64,000 nucleotides of DNA from Candidatus Poribacteria bacterium (GTDB lineage: Bacteria > Poribacteria > WGA-4E > GCA-2687025): the NCBI GenBank assembly GCA_028818695.1, contig JAPPNK010000029.1:225450-289449 (forward strand), written 5' to 3'. Under the pieces are notes generated by a model that was not told the DNA's origin, searched no databases, and saw only the letters and a program-made list of their open reading frames with translations. The position numbers were made by a program, and so were the translations under genes. This document shows, in pieces, positions 1-8,714 of the stretch (position 1 is its first letter; each line of letters starts with the position of its first letter).

Positions 1-563
1 GCGGGGTTGCCCTCCGTGAGGCTGTACGGCGGCGCATCCTGCGTCACCTTCGAGTATCCGCCGATCATGGAGCCGCGCCCGACGCGCACGAACTGATGAA
101 ATCCGGCAAGCGCGCCGATGCGGCACGGTCCCTCAATTTCAACATGTCCGCCCAGCGACACAAAGTTCGCCATGATGATCCCGTCCCCGATAACGCAGTC
201 ATGGGCGATGTTTGTCCAATGCATGAGCAGGTTGCCGTTTCCGATCATGGTCGCTTTTCCGTCGAAGGAGGAGGCGGAAATGGTTACATACTCGCGGATA
301 ATGTTATGGTCTCCAATCACAGCTCTGCAGTCGCCGCCTTTAAATTTGAGGTCGACGGAGGAGTGGCCTATAGCGGCGCCCTGATGGATTCGACATTCCG
401 AGCCGATCGTCGCCGCGCCGTGTATGCGCACATGCGAATCGATCCATGTGTTCTTGCCGATGGACGCGCCGGCGTCAACGATGCTGTAAGCTCCAATCTC
501 GACGCCGTCTGCCAGTTTTGCATCGGGGCTGACGATGGCGGTAGGATGTATCTGGGAGCTCAT
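1..563 (-). CDS. lpxA: Acyl-ACP--UDP-N-acetylglucosamine O-acyltransferase LpxA, partial (C-terminus beyond window)
   Basis: Transfers an R-3-hydroxyacyl chain from ACP to UDP-GlcNAc, the first step of lipid A synthesis in the cytoplasm. About 187 codons are present. The translation (starts MSSQIHPTAIVSPDAKLADG) shows the left-handed beta-helix hexapeptide pattern and the family's active-site stretch NIAHDCVIGD, whose AHD histidine is the expected catalytic base, followed by GGHVEIEG and FHQFVRVG. An Asn stands where E. coli LpxA has His three residues before the catalytic His. The start ATG (561-563) overlaps the stop of lpxC-fabZ by 4 nt (ATGA), so the two are probably translationally coupled. 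The 3' end lies outside the window. Confidence 0.95.
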   Translation of the reverse strand, partial: MSSQIHPTAIVSPDAKLADGVEIGAYSIVDAGASIGKNTWIDSHVRIHGAATIGSECRIHQGAAIGHSSVDLKFKGGDCRAVIGDHNIIREYVTISASSFDGKATMIGNGNLLMHWTNIAHDCVIGDGIIMANFVSLGGHVEIEGPCRIGALAGFHQFVRVGRGSMIGGYSKVTQDAPPYSLTEGNP

Positions 564-1867
564 TTAGACGCCTCCTTTTCGCGGTTGACCAGCGCGAAGC
601 TGAAATCTGCCTCCGCGGTCCGTTTTGCATTGATGTAAGCGGTTCCGCGTAAAAAACCGATCGAACGGCGCAGGCGGGTTATTTCGACTCTCAATTCGAT
701 CTGATCGCCGGGAACCGCCGGCGCCCGAAACTTCACATTGTTCATCGTCATAAGATACGCAATCTTGCCCTCAAAATCGGCGTGTCGACTCACCAACACC
801 CCCGCTGTTTGCGCAAGCGCCTCCGCAATCAACACGCCCGGCATGACCGGATGCCCCGGAAAATGCCCCTGAAAAAACGGCTCATTATACGACACACACT
901 TAATCCCGGTAATGCGCTTGCCCTCTTCGATAGCAACGATGCGGTCAACCAGCAAAAACGGGAACCGGTGCGGTATCGCCGCCTCAATCTCCGCAGGTCC
1001 CATCGGCGGATTCAGCCGAAAACGCTCCTCGTCGATCCGATCGCGCAGCTGCTGCGCCAAACGGTGATTCAGCGCATGCTGCGAACGCGCCGCCAGCGCA
1101 TACCCCCGCGGCATCCGCCCCGCCAAACGCAGATCTCCGATCAGGTCAAGCAGCTTGTGGCGCGCCAGCTCGTTCTCAAAGCGAAACCGCCCCTTGCGCA
1201 AGCCGCGTTCATCGATCACCATCACATTCTCGTCGTTGGCGCCTTTGCCGAGACCTGCCGCCTTGAGCGTCTCAATCTCATCCGCAAAACAGAAGGTGCG
1301 CGCCGGGGCGATTTCACGCGCATATGTCTCCGGCGCGATGTTGAAGGTCGCGGTCTGGCTTTCGACGCCCCTTCGGTCGTATTTGTCGAACACGAAGCCG
1401 GCGCGGAACCCGTCCTCTGGATACAGCGTCACGGAGCGGTCGCCGTCCACAGCGGCCGTCGGCGCGTGGACCTCAATATAACGCCGCGGGGCGTCCTGCG
1501 TCTGTATGCCTGCCTTCTGAATCGCCTCGACAAACGGAAGCGCGCTCCCGTCGCCGATGGGCGGCTCCGGCGCGTTCAGCTCGGCGACGCAGTTGTCGAT
1601 GCCCATCCCTGTCAGCGCTGACAAAAGATGCTCTATCGTTTGAACGCGGGCGCCGTCCCGCTCAAGGGCGGCGCTGCGCCCCGCCCCGACGATGGAGCTC
1701 TCGCTGTTGACCGGTATTTCAGGACAGTCGGGCATATCTGTCCGCACAAACACAATGCCTGCGTCGGGAGATGCCGGCTTGAGCGTCAAGAGCGCGTCAA
1801 TTCCGAGCATCAGTCCAACGCCCGACACCTGTACCGGATCTGACAAGGTCTGCTGCGCCGCATTCAA
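560..1867 (-). CDS. lpxC-fabZ: Bifunctional UDP-3-O-acyl-GlcNAc deacetylase / 3-hydroxyacyl-ACP dehydratase (LpxC-FabZ fusion)
   Basis: Two enzymes in one 435-residue chain. Residues 1 to about 280 are LpxC, the zinc deacetylase that commits to lipid A: TIEHLLSAL (H80) and RHKLLDLIGD (H237, D241) give the zinc ligands, and SQHALNH (H264) the general acid. Residues about 290-435 are FabZ, the 3-hydroxyacyl-ACP dehydratase of fatty-acid synthesis: GHFPGHPVMPG carries catalytic H335 and ALAQ is preceded by E349. Such fusions are known in Bacteroidetes and some other diderms. The start is TTG at 1867 behind AGGAG. The N-terminal GVGL is followed by Met where LpxC usually has His. It is first in the operon with lpxA. 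Confidence 0.96.
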   Translation of the reverse strand: MNAAQQTLSDPVQVSGVGLMLGIDALLTLKPASPDAGIVFVRTDMPDCPEIPVNSESSIVGAGRSAALERDGARVQTIEHLLSALTGMGIDNCVAELNAPEPPIGDGSALPFVEAIQKAGIQTQDAPRRYIEVHAPTAAVDGDRSVTLYPEDGFRAGFVFDKYDRRGVESQTATFNIAPETYAREIAPARTFCFADEIETLKAAGLGKGANDENVMVIDERGLRKGRFRFENELARHKLLDLIGDLRLAGRMPRGYALAARSQHALNHRLAQQLRDRIDEERFRLNPPMGPAEIEAAIPHRFPFLLVDRIVAIEEGKRITGIKCVSYNEPFFQGHFPGHPVMPGVLIAEALAQTAGVLVSRHADFEGKIAYLMTMNNVKFRAPAVPGDQIELRVEITRLRRSIGFLRGTAYINAKRTAEADFSFALVNREKEASK

Positions 1868-1957
1868 CGTGTTTCTCCTCTTCTCGCCATTTCAAACGAC
1901 AACCCATCTTAGCAAAGGAGCTAACGCGGCGCAACCGAATCTGTTGAAAGGCGGCGT

Positions 1958-1986
1958 TTGTTTGCGGCGGTTGGATATGGTATGGT
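1958..1986 (+). promoter_or_regulatory. Possible sigma70-type promoter for the Gfo/Idh gene
   Basis: TTGTTT (1958-1963), 17-nt spacer, TATGGT (1981-1986), 30 nt before the ATG at 2017. The -35 is weak. It lies in the 149-nt divergent spacer shared with lpxC-fabZ. Confidence 0.35.
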
Positions 1987-2016
1987 CAATCTGACACAAG
2001 CACAGAAAGGCTCACT

Positions 2017-3204
2017 ATGTCAGAAAAGGTTCGAATCGCTCTTGTCGGCTGCGGCGGCATCTCCGGAGCGCACATGGGAGGCTACCGAAATCTGCTTGAC
2101 GCCGGCATTCTGAACGTCGAATTCGCCGCGACATGCGACATACGCAAAGACGCAGCCGAAGGACGCGCCAACCAAGCCGCCGAACTGCAAGACGGTAAAA
2201 AACCGAACGTCTACACCGACATCCATGAAATGCTCGAAAAAGAACCGGACATTGAAGCGGTCGACATCTGCGCCCTTCACCGCGTCCACCACGAACTGGC
2301 GGTCGCCGCGCTGGACGCCGGCAAACATGTGATCATCGAAAAACCGCTCGGCGTGACGATGAAAGCGTGCGCGCTCATGCTGAACGCCGCGCAGCGCAAC
2401 GACAAGATCCTCGCGGTCGCCGAAAACTACCGCCGCTCCCCCGGACGACGCGCCACAAAATGGGCAATCGACCGCGGCATGATCGGCGCGCCGAGGCTGC
2501 TCGTGTACATCGATTACGGCGAAGCGCTCGGACCATGGGGATGGCGCGACTCCAAACTGGACGCCGGAGCCGGCTGGGTTCTGGACGGCGGCGTCCATTA
2601 CACCGACCAGTTCATCTACTTCCTCGGCGAAGCGACCGAAGTGTTCGCCCACGCGCGCAGCTTCGACCCGCGCCGATACCGCGACGGAGCCGCCAAACAG
2701 GACCCGATCTGGGTCACAAACGAGGACTCCTGCATCGCCATCGTTCAATTTGCCAACGGCGCGGTCGCCGAATGGTCGTCGGTGCGCGCTGCGCCCGGCC
2801 GCGGCTTCAACCAGCACATCATCTACGGCGAAGACGGCTCGCTCGACTTCGGCGGCGGACTGACGCTCCGCGGACAGGAAACAAAGAACATCGTCGGCGA
2901 CTACAGAGAAAGCCTCTCGGACGACGAACGCGAACGAACCTACCCCGCCGGCGTGGAAAACTCCATCGCCACCGAGCTGTGGGAATTCGCGCAGTCGATA
3001 CGCGACGACTCCTACTACCCCGAAACGGACGGCGTGATCGGCATGAAAGCCATGGCGATCTGCATGGGGGCGCTCGAATCGGCATGGATCAACGCCCCTG
3101 TCAACCTGCGCCAAGTGGAGGCGTGCCGCATCACAGGCTACCAAGACGACATTGACCGAGAACTGGGCATCCTAGACACCCGATGGAACGTGTGGGCAAC
3201 CTGA
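2017..3204 (+). CDS. Gfo/Idh/MocA family NAD(P)-dependent oxidoreductase
   Basis: A 395-residue sugar or cyclitol dehydrogenase-type protein, cytosolic. The N-terminal Rossmann fold has IALVGCGGISG (residues 8-17). EKP (108-110, in KHVIIEKPLGV) is the conserved substrate/cofactor Lys motif. The second domain has LDGGVHYTDQFIYFLGE, matching the family's GGxxxD helix. The substrate cannot be read from sequence. AAAGG lies just before the ATG. The next gene (aldo/keto reductase) overlaps by 22 nt, so the pair probably acts on the same carbohydrate route. Confidence 0.93.
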   Translation: MSEKVRIALVGCGGISGAHMGGYRNLLDAGILNVEFAATCDIRKDAAEGRANQAAELQDGKKPNVYTDIHEMLEKEPDIEAVDICALHRVHHELAVAALDAGKHVIIEKPLGVTMKACALMLNAAQRNDKILAVAENYRRSPGRRATKWAIDRGMIGAPRLLVYIDYGEALGPWGWRDSKLDAGAGWVLDGGVHYTDQFIYFLGEATEVFAHARSFDPRRYRDGAAKQDPIWVTNEDSCIAIVQFANGAVAEWSSVRAAPGRGFNQHIIYGEDGSLDFGGGLTLRGQETKNIVGDYRESLSDDERERTYPAGVENSIATELWEFAQSIRDDSYYPETDGVIGMKAMAICMGALESAWINAPVNLRQVEACRITGYQDDIDRELGILDTRWNVWAT

Positions 3205-4733
3205 CAAAAATGAAGGAAAAACGCATCCGGGGATGGGCGGAACCGGGCGGCGGGCAAGAGCGCCGTCTCTTCCCGCCCGTCCATCCGGACGCGGTCCGAA
3301 CCCTCGGCAAAACAGGTCTGCGCGCCGCTAAAATCGGCTACGGAGCCTACCGCGCGCGGGCGGACATACAGGAGCATCGGCAAACGCTCGCGGACGCCCT
3401 CGCCGCCGGCTGCAACCTGATCGACACCTCCACAAACTATTCGGACGGGCTGTCGGAGCGGCTGATCGGCGAAACGCTGGAAACGCTGATTCAACATGAA
3501 AAAATCGAGCGCTCCGAAACGATTGTCGTCAGCAAGGCGGGCTATGTCCAAGCCTCCAACTACGACCGAGCGCAAAAGGCAGAAGCGGGCGGGCAGCCGT
3601 ATCCAGAGATGGTTCATTACGGCAGCGGGCTTTGGCATTGCATCCACCCTGTCTGGCTTGAAGAGGAGCTGGAGCGTTCCCTGTCTCGACTTCAGCTGGA
3701 GCGTCTCGATTTTTTACTGCTCCATAACCCAGAGTATTTTCTCTCGCATGCGGCAAAGCGGGGCGTTCCTTTAAATGAGGCGCGGGAGGCGTTTTATGAG
3801 CGCGTCAGGCGCGCTTTTGAAGCGATGGAGCGGTTTGCGCAGGAGAGCCGCATCGGCTGGTACGGCGTCTCATCGAACGCCTTCGCCGTACCGAAGGAGG
3901 ACCCGACGCATGTGTCGCTGGGGCGCCTGCTGGCATGCGCCGAGGCGGCTTCGGTCGGGGAGAGTCGTTTTGTGGCTGTGCAGGCGCCGTTGAATTTGCT
4001 GGAAACGGGCGCGTTTTCGGAAGCGGCAGATGAAAACGGACATTCTTTTTTACAAACGGCGCAGGAGAACGGGATCGCTGTTTTTGTGAATCGGCCTCTG
4101 AACGCGATTTTAGACGACGCTCTGTTCCGTTTAGCCGAGTATCCGGCGGATGAAAACGCGCCGGCGCCTCTTGAGACCTTCGCCGCAGCCGCGTCTGTTG
4201 AGCGGGACATCCATTTAGCCCTGCGAAAATGGCGCGCTGTAATTCAACCAGAAAATAGCTTCCGCATCGGCGAGACGGCAAAACGCCTTTACCCAAAAAC
4301 AGAGACCGCCGTCGACTGGATTCATCTTTTCGAACGCCATCTCGCCCCCGCCGCCATGTCAGCGGCGCTGGAAGCGGAACGGCAAATCGACGAGCGCCGG
4401 CGGGACGAATGGACAGCTTTAAAAAAACGGTACTCCGCGGCAATACAAACAATGGCGCATGCTTCTGTCAGCCAGCTCAACCGCAGCGACGCAAACGTCA
4501 GAGTCCCGCTGCGCGCCGCCCTCTCCAAGACGCTCGGCGCCGCCGCCGACAACATGACGCTAAGCGAAATCGCGCTGAACGCGGCAGCCTCCGTCCCAGG
4601 CGTCTCGATCGTTCTAAGCGGAATGAAGAGGCGCGCCTATGTGGCAGAGGCGCAAAATCTGCTGCGCTTGCCTGACTTCACAGATCCGCTTGCCGCCTTT
4701 CGCGCCGCGGCGGAATGGTTAAAAAACCGATAG
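3183..4733 (+). CDS. Aldo/keto reductase family protein, long form
   Basis: A 516-residue protein, clearly longer than the usual 300-350 residue aldo/keto reductase. The TIM-barrel landmarks are present: LRAAKIGYGAY near the start, then DTSTNYSDG (Asp and Tyr of the catalytic tetrad), IVVSKAGY (Lys) and FLLLHNPEYFL (His). The extra length sits in the centre and C-terminal half (Glu/Ala/Arg-rich helices around residues 330-430). It starts inside the preceding oxidoreductase gene; an ATG at 3210 is an alternative start. Role: NAD(P)H-linked carbonyl reduction or the reverse, substrate unknown. Confidence 0.85.
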   Translation: MERVGNLTKMKEKRIRGWAEPGGGQERRLFPPVHPDAVRTLGKTGLRAAKIGYGAYRARADIQEHRQTLADALAAGCNLIDTSTNYSDGLSERLIGETLETLIQHEKIERSETIVVSKAGYVQASNYDRAQKAEAGGQPYPEMVHYGSGLWHCIHPVWLEEELERSLSRLQLERLDFLLLHNPEYFLSHAAKRGVPLNEAREAFYERVRRAFEAMERFAQESRIGWYGVSSNAFAVPKEDPTHVSLGRLLACAEAASVGESRFVAVQAPLNLLETGAFSEAADENGHSFLQTAQENGIAVFVNRPLNAILDDALFRLAEYPADENAPAPLETFAAAASVERDIHLALRKWRAVIQPENSFRIGETAKRLYPKTETAVDWIHLFERHLAPAAMSAALEAERQIDERRRDEWTALKKRYSAAIQTMAHASVSQLNRSDANVRVPLRAALSKTLGAAADNMTLSEIALNAAASVPGVSIVLSGMKRRAYVAEAQNLLRLPDFTDPLAAFRAAAEWLKNR

Positions 4734-4742
4734 GAGACGCCC

Positions 4743-5087
4743 ATGGCAGAGACCGTCTTTGACAAGATCATCCGTAAAGAGATTCCTGCCGACATCGTCT
4801 ATGAGGATGAGCAGACGCTGGCGTTCAAGGACATCAACCCGCAGGCGCCGACGCATGTTCTCGTCATACCCAAAAAACAGATCGAGACAATCGCCGACAT
4901 CAACGAATCGGACGCCCCGCTCATCGGCCAGCTTTTCACAACAGCGGCGCAGATCGCAGAGAATCTAGGTCTGGCGGAAGACGGCTACCGCCTTGTCATC
5001 AACCACGGCGAACGCGGCGGCCAAACAGTGCAGCATCTACACATACACATCCTGGGCGGGCGCGCGATGACGTGGCCCCCAGGCTAA
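4743..5087 (+). CDS. HIT family nucleotide-binding hydrolase (HINT-like)
   Basis: A 114-residue, full-length HIT protein. It starts TVFDKIIRKEIPADIVYED and ends with the histidine triad QHLHIHILGGR (H-x-H-x-H-x-x), the nucleotide phosphoramidase/hydrolase active site. AGGAG precedes the ATG. It follows the aldo/keto reductase by 9 nt and is followed at 14 nt by the aldehyde dehydrogenase, so it probably lies in the same transcript. HIT proteins of this type cleave purine nucleoside phosphoramidates; the in vivo substrate is unknown. Confidence 0.94.
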   Translation: MAETVFDKIIRKEIPADIVYEDEQTLAFKDINPQAPTHVLVIPKKQIETIADINESDAPLIGQLFTTAAQIAENLGLAEDGYRLVINHGERGGQTVQHLHIHILGGRAMTWPPG

Positions 5088-5101
5088 CAACGAAAGGAAA
5101 C

Positions 5102-6559
5102 ATGATGGCTGAAGCGTACCAAAATTATATCGGCGGCGAGTGGGTGGACGCGCAGAGCGGCGCCGTTTTTGAAAACATCAACCCGGCGGACATCTCGGAG
5201 ACGGTCGGGACGCATCCAGAATCGGGGCGCGAGGATGTATTGGCGGCAATCAGGGCGGCTGAGGAAGCGTTGCCAGCTTGGCGCGCCATGTCCGCCCCCG
5301 CGCGCGGCAAGATACTTTTCAAAGCGGCGCAGATACTAGAAGAGCGCGCCGAAGAGGTCGGGCGAGACCTGACCCGCGAAGAAGGCAAAACGCTCCCTGA
5401 AGGCAAGGGCGAAACGCTCCGCTCCGTTGAACTGCTGGAATGGTACGCCGGCGAAGCGCGCCGCTTGACCGGCGAAACCTATCCGTCAGGACAACCAAAC
5501 ACATTCCTATACACCGTCAAAGAGCCGCTTGGAGTCGTCGGTCTCATCACGCCGTGGAACTTCCCCATCGCCATACCCGCGTGGAAGGCGCTTCCCGCTC
5601 TAGTCGCGGGAAATACGGTTGTCTTGAAGCCCGCCTCGCTGGCGCCGATTTCAAGCGTCCATCTTGCGCGAGCTTTGGAAGAAGCGGGGCTGCCGCCTGG
5701 GACGCTCAACCTTGTCACAGGTCCGGGCAGCGCCGTCGGAGACGAGCTGGCGATGAACCCCGCTGTCAAGGCGGTTTCGTTCACCGGCTCCAACGCCGTC
5801 GGAACGCGCCTCTACGGAGCCGTCACAGGGCGCGGCGCCAAATGTCAATGCGAAATGGGCGGAAAAAATCCCGTCATCGTCCTGAAAGACGCCGACGTCG
5901 AAAAAGCGGTCGACCTGGTCGTCGCCGGCGCCATGTGGTCAACAGGGCAAAAATGCACCGCCACAAGCCGCGTCTTCGTACACCGCTCAATTGCGCAAGC
6001 GTTCACCGACCTGCTCATCGAAGAGGTGGAGGCGCTGAAGGTCGGAGACGGCTCAAAAGAAGGAACGCAGATCGGCCCCGCCGTTGATGAACGCCAGCTC
6101 AAAAGCATTCTAGGCTACATCGAAATCGGAAAAAACGAGGGAGCCGAAATCGCAGCAGGCGGACGGCGCCTGACCGGCGGAGACTACGACAAAGGCTATT
6201 ACGTAGAGCCGACCGTCTTCACCGGCGTTCGCAGCAACATGCGCATCGCCCAAGAGGAAATCTTCGGTCCCGTCGTCGCCGTGGTGCCGTTTGAAACGTT
6301 CGACGAGGCGATGGACGGCGCGAACGATGTCGAATACGGCTTGTCGGCAAGCATCGTCACAGGCGATCTTCAGCGGACGTTCGAGTATATCGACAGGATA
6401 GAGACGGGACTTGTGCATGTGAATGCGCAGACGGCGGGCGCGGAGGTGCAGGTTCCGTTCGGCGGGTACAAAGGTTCCAGCACCGGGACGCGCGAACAGG
6501 GCAGCGCGGCGGTCGAGTTCTATACCCAGATCAAGACCGTTTACCTGCATTTCGACTAA
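5102..6559 (+). CDS. NAD(P)-dependent aldehyde dehydrogenase, 2,5-dioxovalerate/semialdehyde-type
   Basis: A 485-residue aldehyde dehydrogenase. The start at 5102 (MMAEAYQNYIGGEW) is chosen because AAAGG stands just before it; an upstream in-frame ATG would overlap the HIT gene and add ten non-conserved residues. Landmarks are PWNFP and KPASLAP for cofactor binding, FTGSNAVG, the general-base Glu in CEMGGKNP (about residue 250) and the nucleophile in GQKCTATSR (about residue 284). The pattern is closest to alpha-ketoglutaric semialdehyde dehydrogenases of sugar-acid catabolism. That would fit the sugar oxidoreductase upstream, but substrate choice is inference. Confidence 0.9.
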   Translation: MMAEAYQNYIGGEWVDAQSGAVFENINPADISETVGTHPESGREDVLAAIRAAEEALPAWRAMSAPARGKILFKAAQILEERAEEVGRDLTREEGKTLPEGKGETLRSVELLEWYAGEARRLTGETYPSGQPNTFLYTVKEPLGVVGLITPWNFPIAIPAWKALPALVAGNTVVLKPASLAPISSVHLARALEEAGLPPGTLNLVTGPGSAVGDELAMNPAVKAVSFTGSNAVGTRLYGAVTGRGAKCQCEMGGKNPVIVLKDADVEKAVDLVVAGAMWSTGQKCTATSRVFVHRSIAQAFTDLLIEEVEALKVGDGSKEGTQIGPAVDERQLKSILGYIEIGKNEGAEIAAGGRRLTGGDYDKGYYVEPTVFTGVRSNMRIAQEEIFGPVVAVVPFETFDEAMDGANDVEYGLSASIVTGDLQRTFEYIDRIETGLVHVNAQTAGAEVQVPFGGYKGSSTGTREQGSAAVEFYTQIKTVYLHFD

Positions 6560-6574
6560 AAACGGCGCGCGGCG

Positions 6575-7267
6575 ATGAGCTTTGAGACGATACACAAAGC
6601 GGCGGACACCTTACAGTTCCTGCTGGGCGGCTTGCAGTGGACGGCGGCGTTGATGGTCTGCTCCATGCTGGTCGGGCTGGCGCTCGGTCTGCTTCTGGCG
6701 GCTGGGCGCCTCTCCCGATTCCCCCTCCTGCGCTGGCCATGCGCTGGGTATATCGAAACGCTGCGCGGCGTCCCTCTCCTGGTGACGCTGCTCCTCGTTG
6801 TGTTCGGCATCCCAAGCGCCGCGCCCCAATGGAAGCTGCATGATTTCTGGCTGACCGTCGCCGCCTTCGGCGCATGCTACGGAGCTTATCTCGCCGAAAC
6901 TTTCCGCGCAGGCATCGAATCGGTCGACGTCGGACAGAGCGAAGCGGCGCGCGCCCTAGGTCTCAACTCAACGCAAACAATGGCGCATGTGATCCTCCCT
7001 CAAGCGGCGCGCAACGTCCTCCCCGCCCTGGTCAACGACGCGGTCTCCCTCCTAAAAGACACCTCCCTAGCCTCTATAGCGGCAATCCCTGAAGTCACCC
7101 TGCTCGCCCGCCGCAAGGTCGCCTTAACCTACGATGTGTTCTTTGTGTTCACTCTGCTCGGCTGCATCTATCTCTGTTTAACGCTGTGCCTCTCATACCT
7201 AGCCCGCATCCTTGAAAAAAGGGGGTTTCGCGCTGAATCCGCTCGTCTCCATTCGCGGTCTGCATAA
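6575..7267 (+). CDS. Polar amino-acid ABC transporter permease (HisM/GlnP family)
   Basis: A 230-residue inner-membrane permease with about five hydrophobic segments. The EAA loop reads [20 protein letters not shown] then ALGL, typical of the His/Glu/Gln transporter family, followed by [28 protein letters not shown] in family style. It begins 15 nt after the aldehyde dehydrogenase and its end overlaps the ATPase gene by 56 nt. No solute-binding protein gene is adjacent, so the binding protein must be encoded elsewhere or be shared. Confidence 0.92.
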   Translation: MSFETIHKAADTLQFLLGGLQWTAALMVCSMLVGLALGLLLAAGRLSRFPLLRWPCAGYIETLRGVPLLVTLLLVVFGIPSAAPQWKLHDFWLTVAAFGACYGAYLAETFRAGIESVDVGQSEAARALGLNSTQTMAHVILPQAARNVLPALVNDAVSLLKDTSLASIAAIPEVTLLARRKVALTYDVFFVFTLLGCIYLCLTLCLSYLARILEKRGFRAESARLHSRSA

Positions 7268-7967
7268 ATCGTTCGGCAGCTTGAAGGTCCTAAAAGACGT
7301 CTCGCTGGATGTTTACCCTGGCGAAAAGGCGGTCATCATCGGTCCCAGCGGCTCCGGAAAATCCACCCTGCTGCGCTGCGTCAACTGGCTGGAACAGCCC
7401 GATTCAGGACAGATCGCCATCGACGGACAGGTCTTAAACAAAAAAACAACCAACATCAACAAAGTGCGCGCCGAAGTCGGCATGGTCTTTCAGCGGTTCA
7501 ATCTGTTCCCCCATCGAACCGCGCTTGAAAATGTCGCCCTAGCCCCGCGCCTCGCGCTGAAAGTCCCGCCTGAAGAGGCGAAGCAGAAGGCGCAGCGACT
7601 CCTGAAACAGGTCGGACTAGAGGACAAAGCGGACGCTTACCCAAGTCAGCTCTCCGGCGGGCAGCAACAGCGCGTCGCTATTGCGCGGGCTTTGGCGATG
7701 GATCCGAAGGTGATGCTGTTTGACGAGGTTACCTCCGCGCTGGACCCTGAACTGGTGTATGAAGTGCTAGAAGCGATGAAGCGGCTCGCCGACGAAGGAA
7801 TGACGATGCTGATCGTAACCCACGAGGTGCGGTTCGGAGAGGAGGTCGGCGACCGCCTGATCTTCATGGACGACGGGCAGATTGTGGAACAGGGCAACCC
7901 AAGAGAGCTCCTGCGCGAGCCAAAACATGAGCGGACGCAGGCGTTTCTAAAGCGGGTTCTCTGGTAA
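7212..7967 (+). CDS. Polar amino-acid ABC transporter ATP-binding protein (GlnQ/HisP family)
   Basis: A 251-residue ABC ATPase that pairs with the permease upstream. Walker A is [10 protein letters not shown]-loop [10 protein letters not shown], signature LSGGQQQR, Walker [14 protein letters not shown] and switch His VTHE. The listed start is a TTG at 7212; a CTG at 7233, behind a run of A then GGGGG, would give a 244-residue protein beginning just before the conserved core and may be the real start. The substrate is probably a polar amino acid, but cannot be fixed from sequence. Confidence 0.93.
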   Translation: MKKGGFALNPLVSIRGLHKSFGSLKVLKDVSLDVYPGEKAVIIGPSGSGKSTLLRCVNWLEQPDSGQIAIDGQVLNKKTTNINKVRAEVGMVFQRFNLFPHRTALENVALAPRLALKVPPEEAKQKAQRLLKQVGLEDKADAYPSQLSGGQQQRVAIARALAMDPKVMLFDEVTSALDPELVYEVLEAMKRLADEGMTMLIVTHEVRFGEEVGDRLIFMDDGQIVEQGNPRELLREPKHERTQAFLKRVLW

Positions 7968-8009
7968 GCCCGCCCATCGTCGTTCTAAATTCAGCGGCAA
8001 AGCAGACGC

Positions 8010-8714
8010 TCAATTATTGGACTGCCCCTGTTTTTTTGCGCCGGCTCTTCTGTTCTTCCGCGCATTATTTGCTTTTTTATTTGCCTCTGTCTTTGGCTCG
8101 TCAACCGCCGGCTCTTCCGCCTCCTTAGCCGGTTCGTTTGCCGCTTTTTCTGGCGGGTTCTCTTCCGCCTTGCGCTGCTTCTTTTTCTTTTTTGGAGCCT
8201 GAGGAAGAGGCAAAACATCCCCAATCATCCGCTCGTCGGCGTAACCAATAAAACGCTTAATGATCTGCCCCCCGCGGACAACAAGCGTCGTCGGCAGATA
8301 ATTTGCCCCGCCGTAATCCTCGGCGACAGACCGAAGTTGTTCCTGAGAACCGATGAGAACATCGAAGTTGAGATTTTGTTCGCCCGCATACTCCTGAACC
8401 GCCGCCGCGTCGGCGTCCAGCGCAACCGCCGCAACCGCCAGCCCGCCCTTATGCTCATCGAAAACCTTGTTGATCGTATGGACTTGGTCAACGGAAGGTT
8501 TTTGCGTTGTTTCAAAAAAACAGAGCAGCAGCGTCTCTTTTTTTGCATACTCATCATATGAACGGCTCTCGCCGGCAAGGTTGTTTAAGGTGAACGGCTT
8601 CGGTCTGCCGACATTTTCCAACACCCCTTTGTTCCCCCGCCTCGAGTCGTCGCATCCTGCCGCTAAAACGGCAGCCGCAAGCAATGCCGCCGTCCATACA
8701 ACGCTTCGTTTCAT
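8010..8714 (-). CDS. Redoxin/TlpA-like lipoprotein lacking the CxxC motif, with charged C-terminal tail
   Basis: A 234-residue lipoprotein: hydrophobic signal and lipobox LAAGC (Cys about residue 20). Residues about 35-165 look like a TlpA/AhpC-type thioredoxin fold (PFTLNNLAG, LLLCFFETTQKPS, NYLPTTLVVRGGQII). The position where TlpA proteins have WCxxC reads ETTQK, so disulfide chemistry by that site is unlikely. The last 60 residues are a Lys/Glu/Ala-rich low-complexity tail. Its start overlaps the stop of the D-threonine-aldolase-like gene by 4 nt. Function is unknown; it could be a structural or binding relic of a redoxin. Confidence 0.8.
   Translation of the reverse strand: MKRSVVWTAALLAAAVLAAGCDDSRRGNKGVLENVGRPKPFTLNNLAGESRSYDEYAKKETLLLCFFETTQKPSVDQVHTINKVFDEHKGGLAVAAVALDADAAAVQEYAGEQNLNFDVLIGSQEQLRSVAEDYGGANYLPTTLVVRGGQIIKRFIGYADERMIGDVLPLPQAPKKKKKQRKAEENPPEKAANEPAKEAEEPAVDEPKTEANKKANNARKNRRAGAKKQGQSNN

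Noticed and set aside
2020-3144. Long open frame on the strand opposite the Gfo/Idh gene
   Set aside because: Its product has no recognisable fold and mirrors the coding frame of a clear oxidoreductase; GC-rich third positions make such shadows common here.
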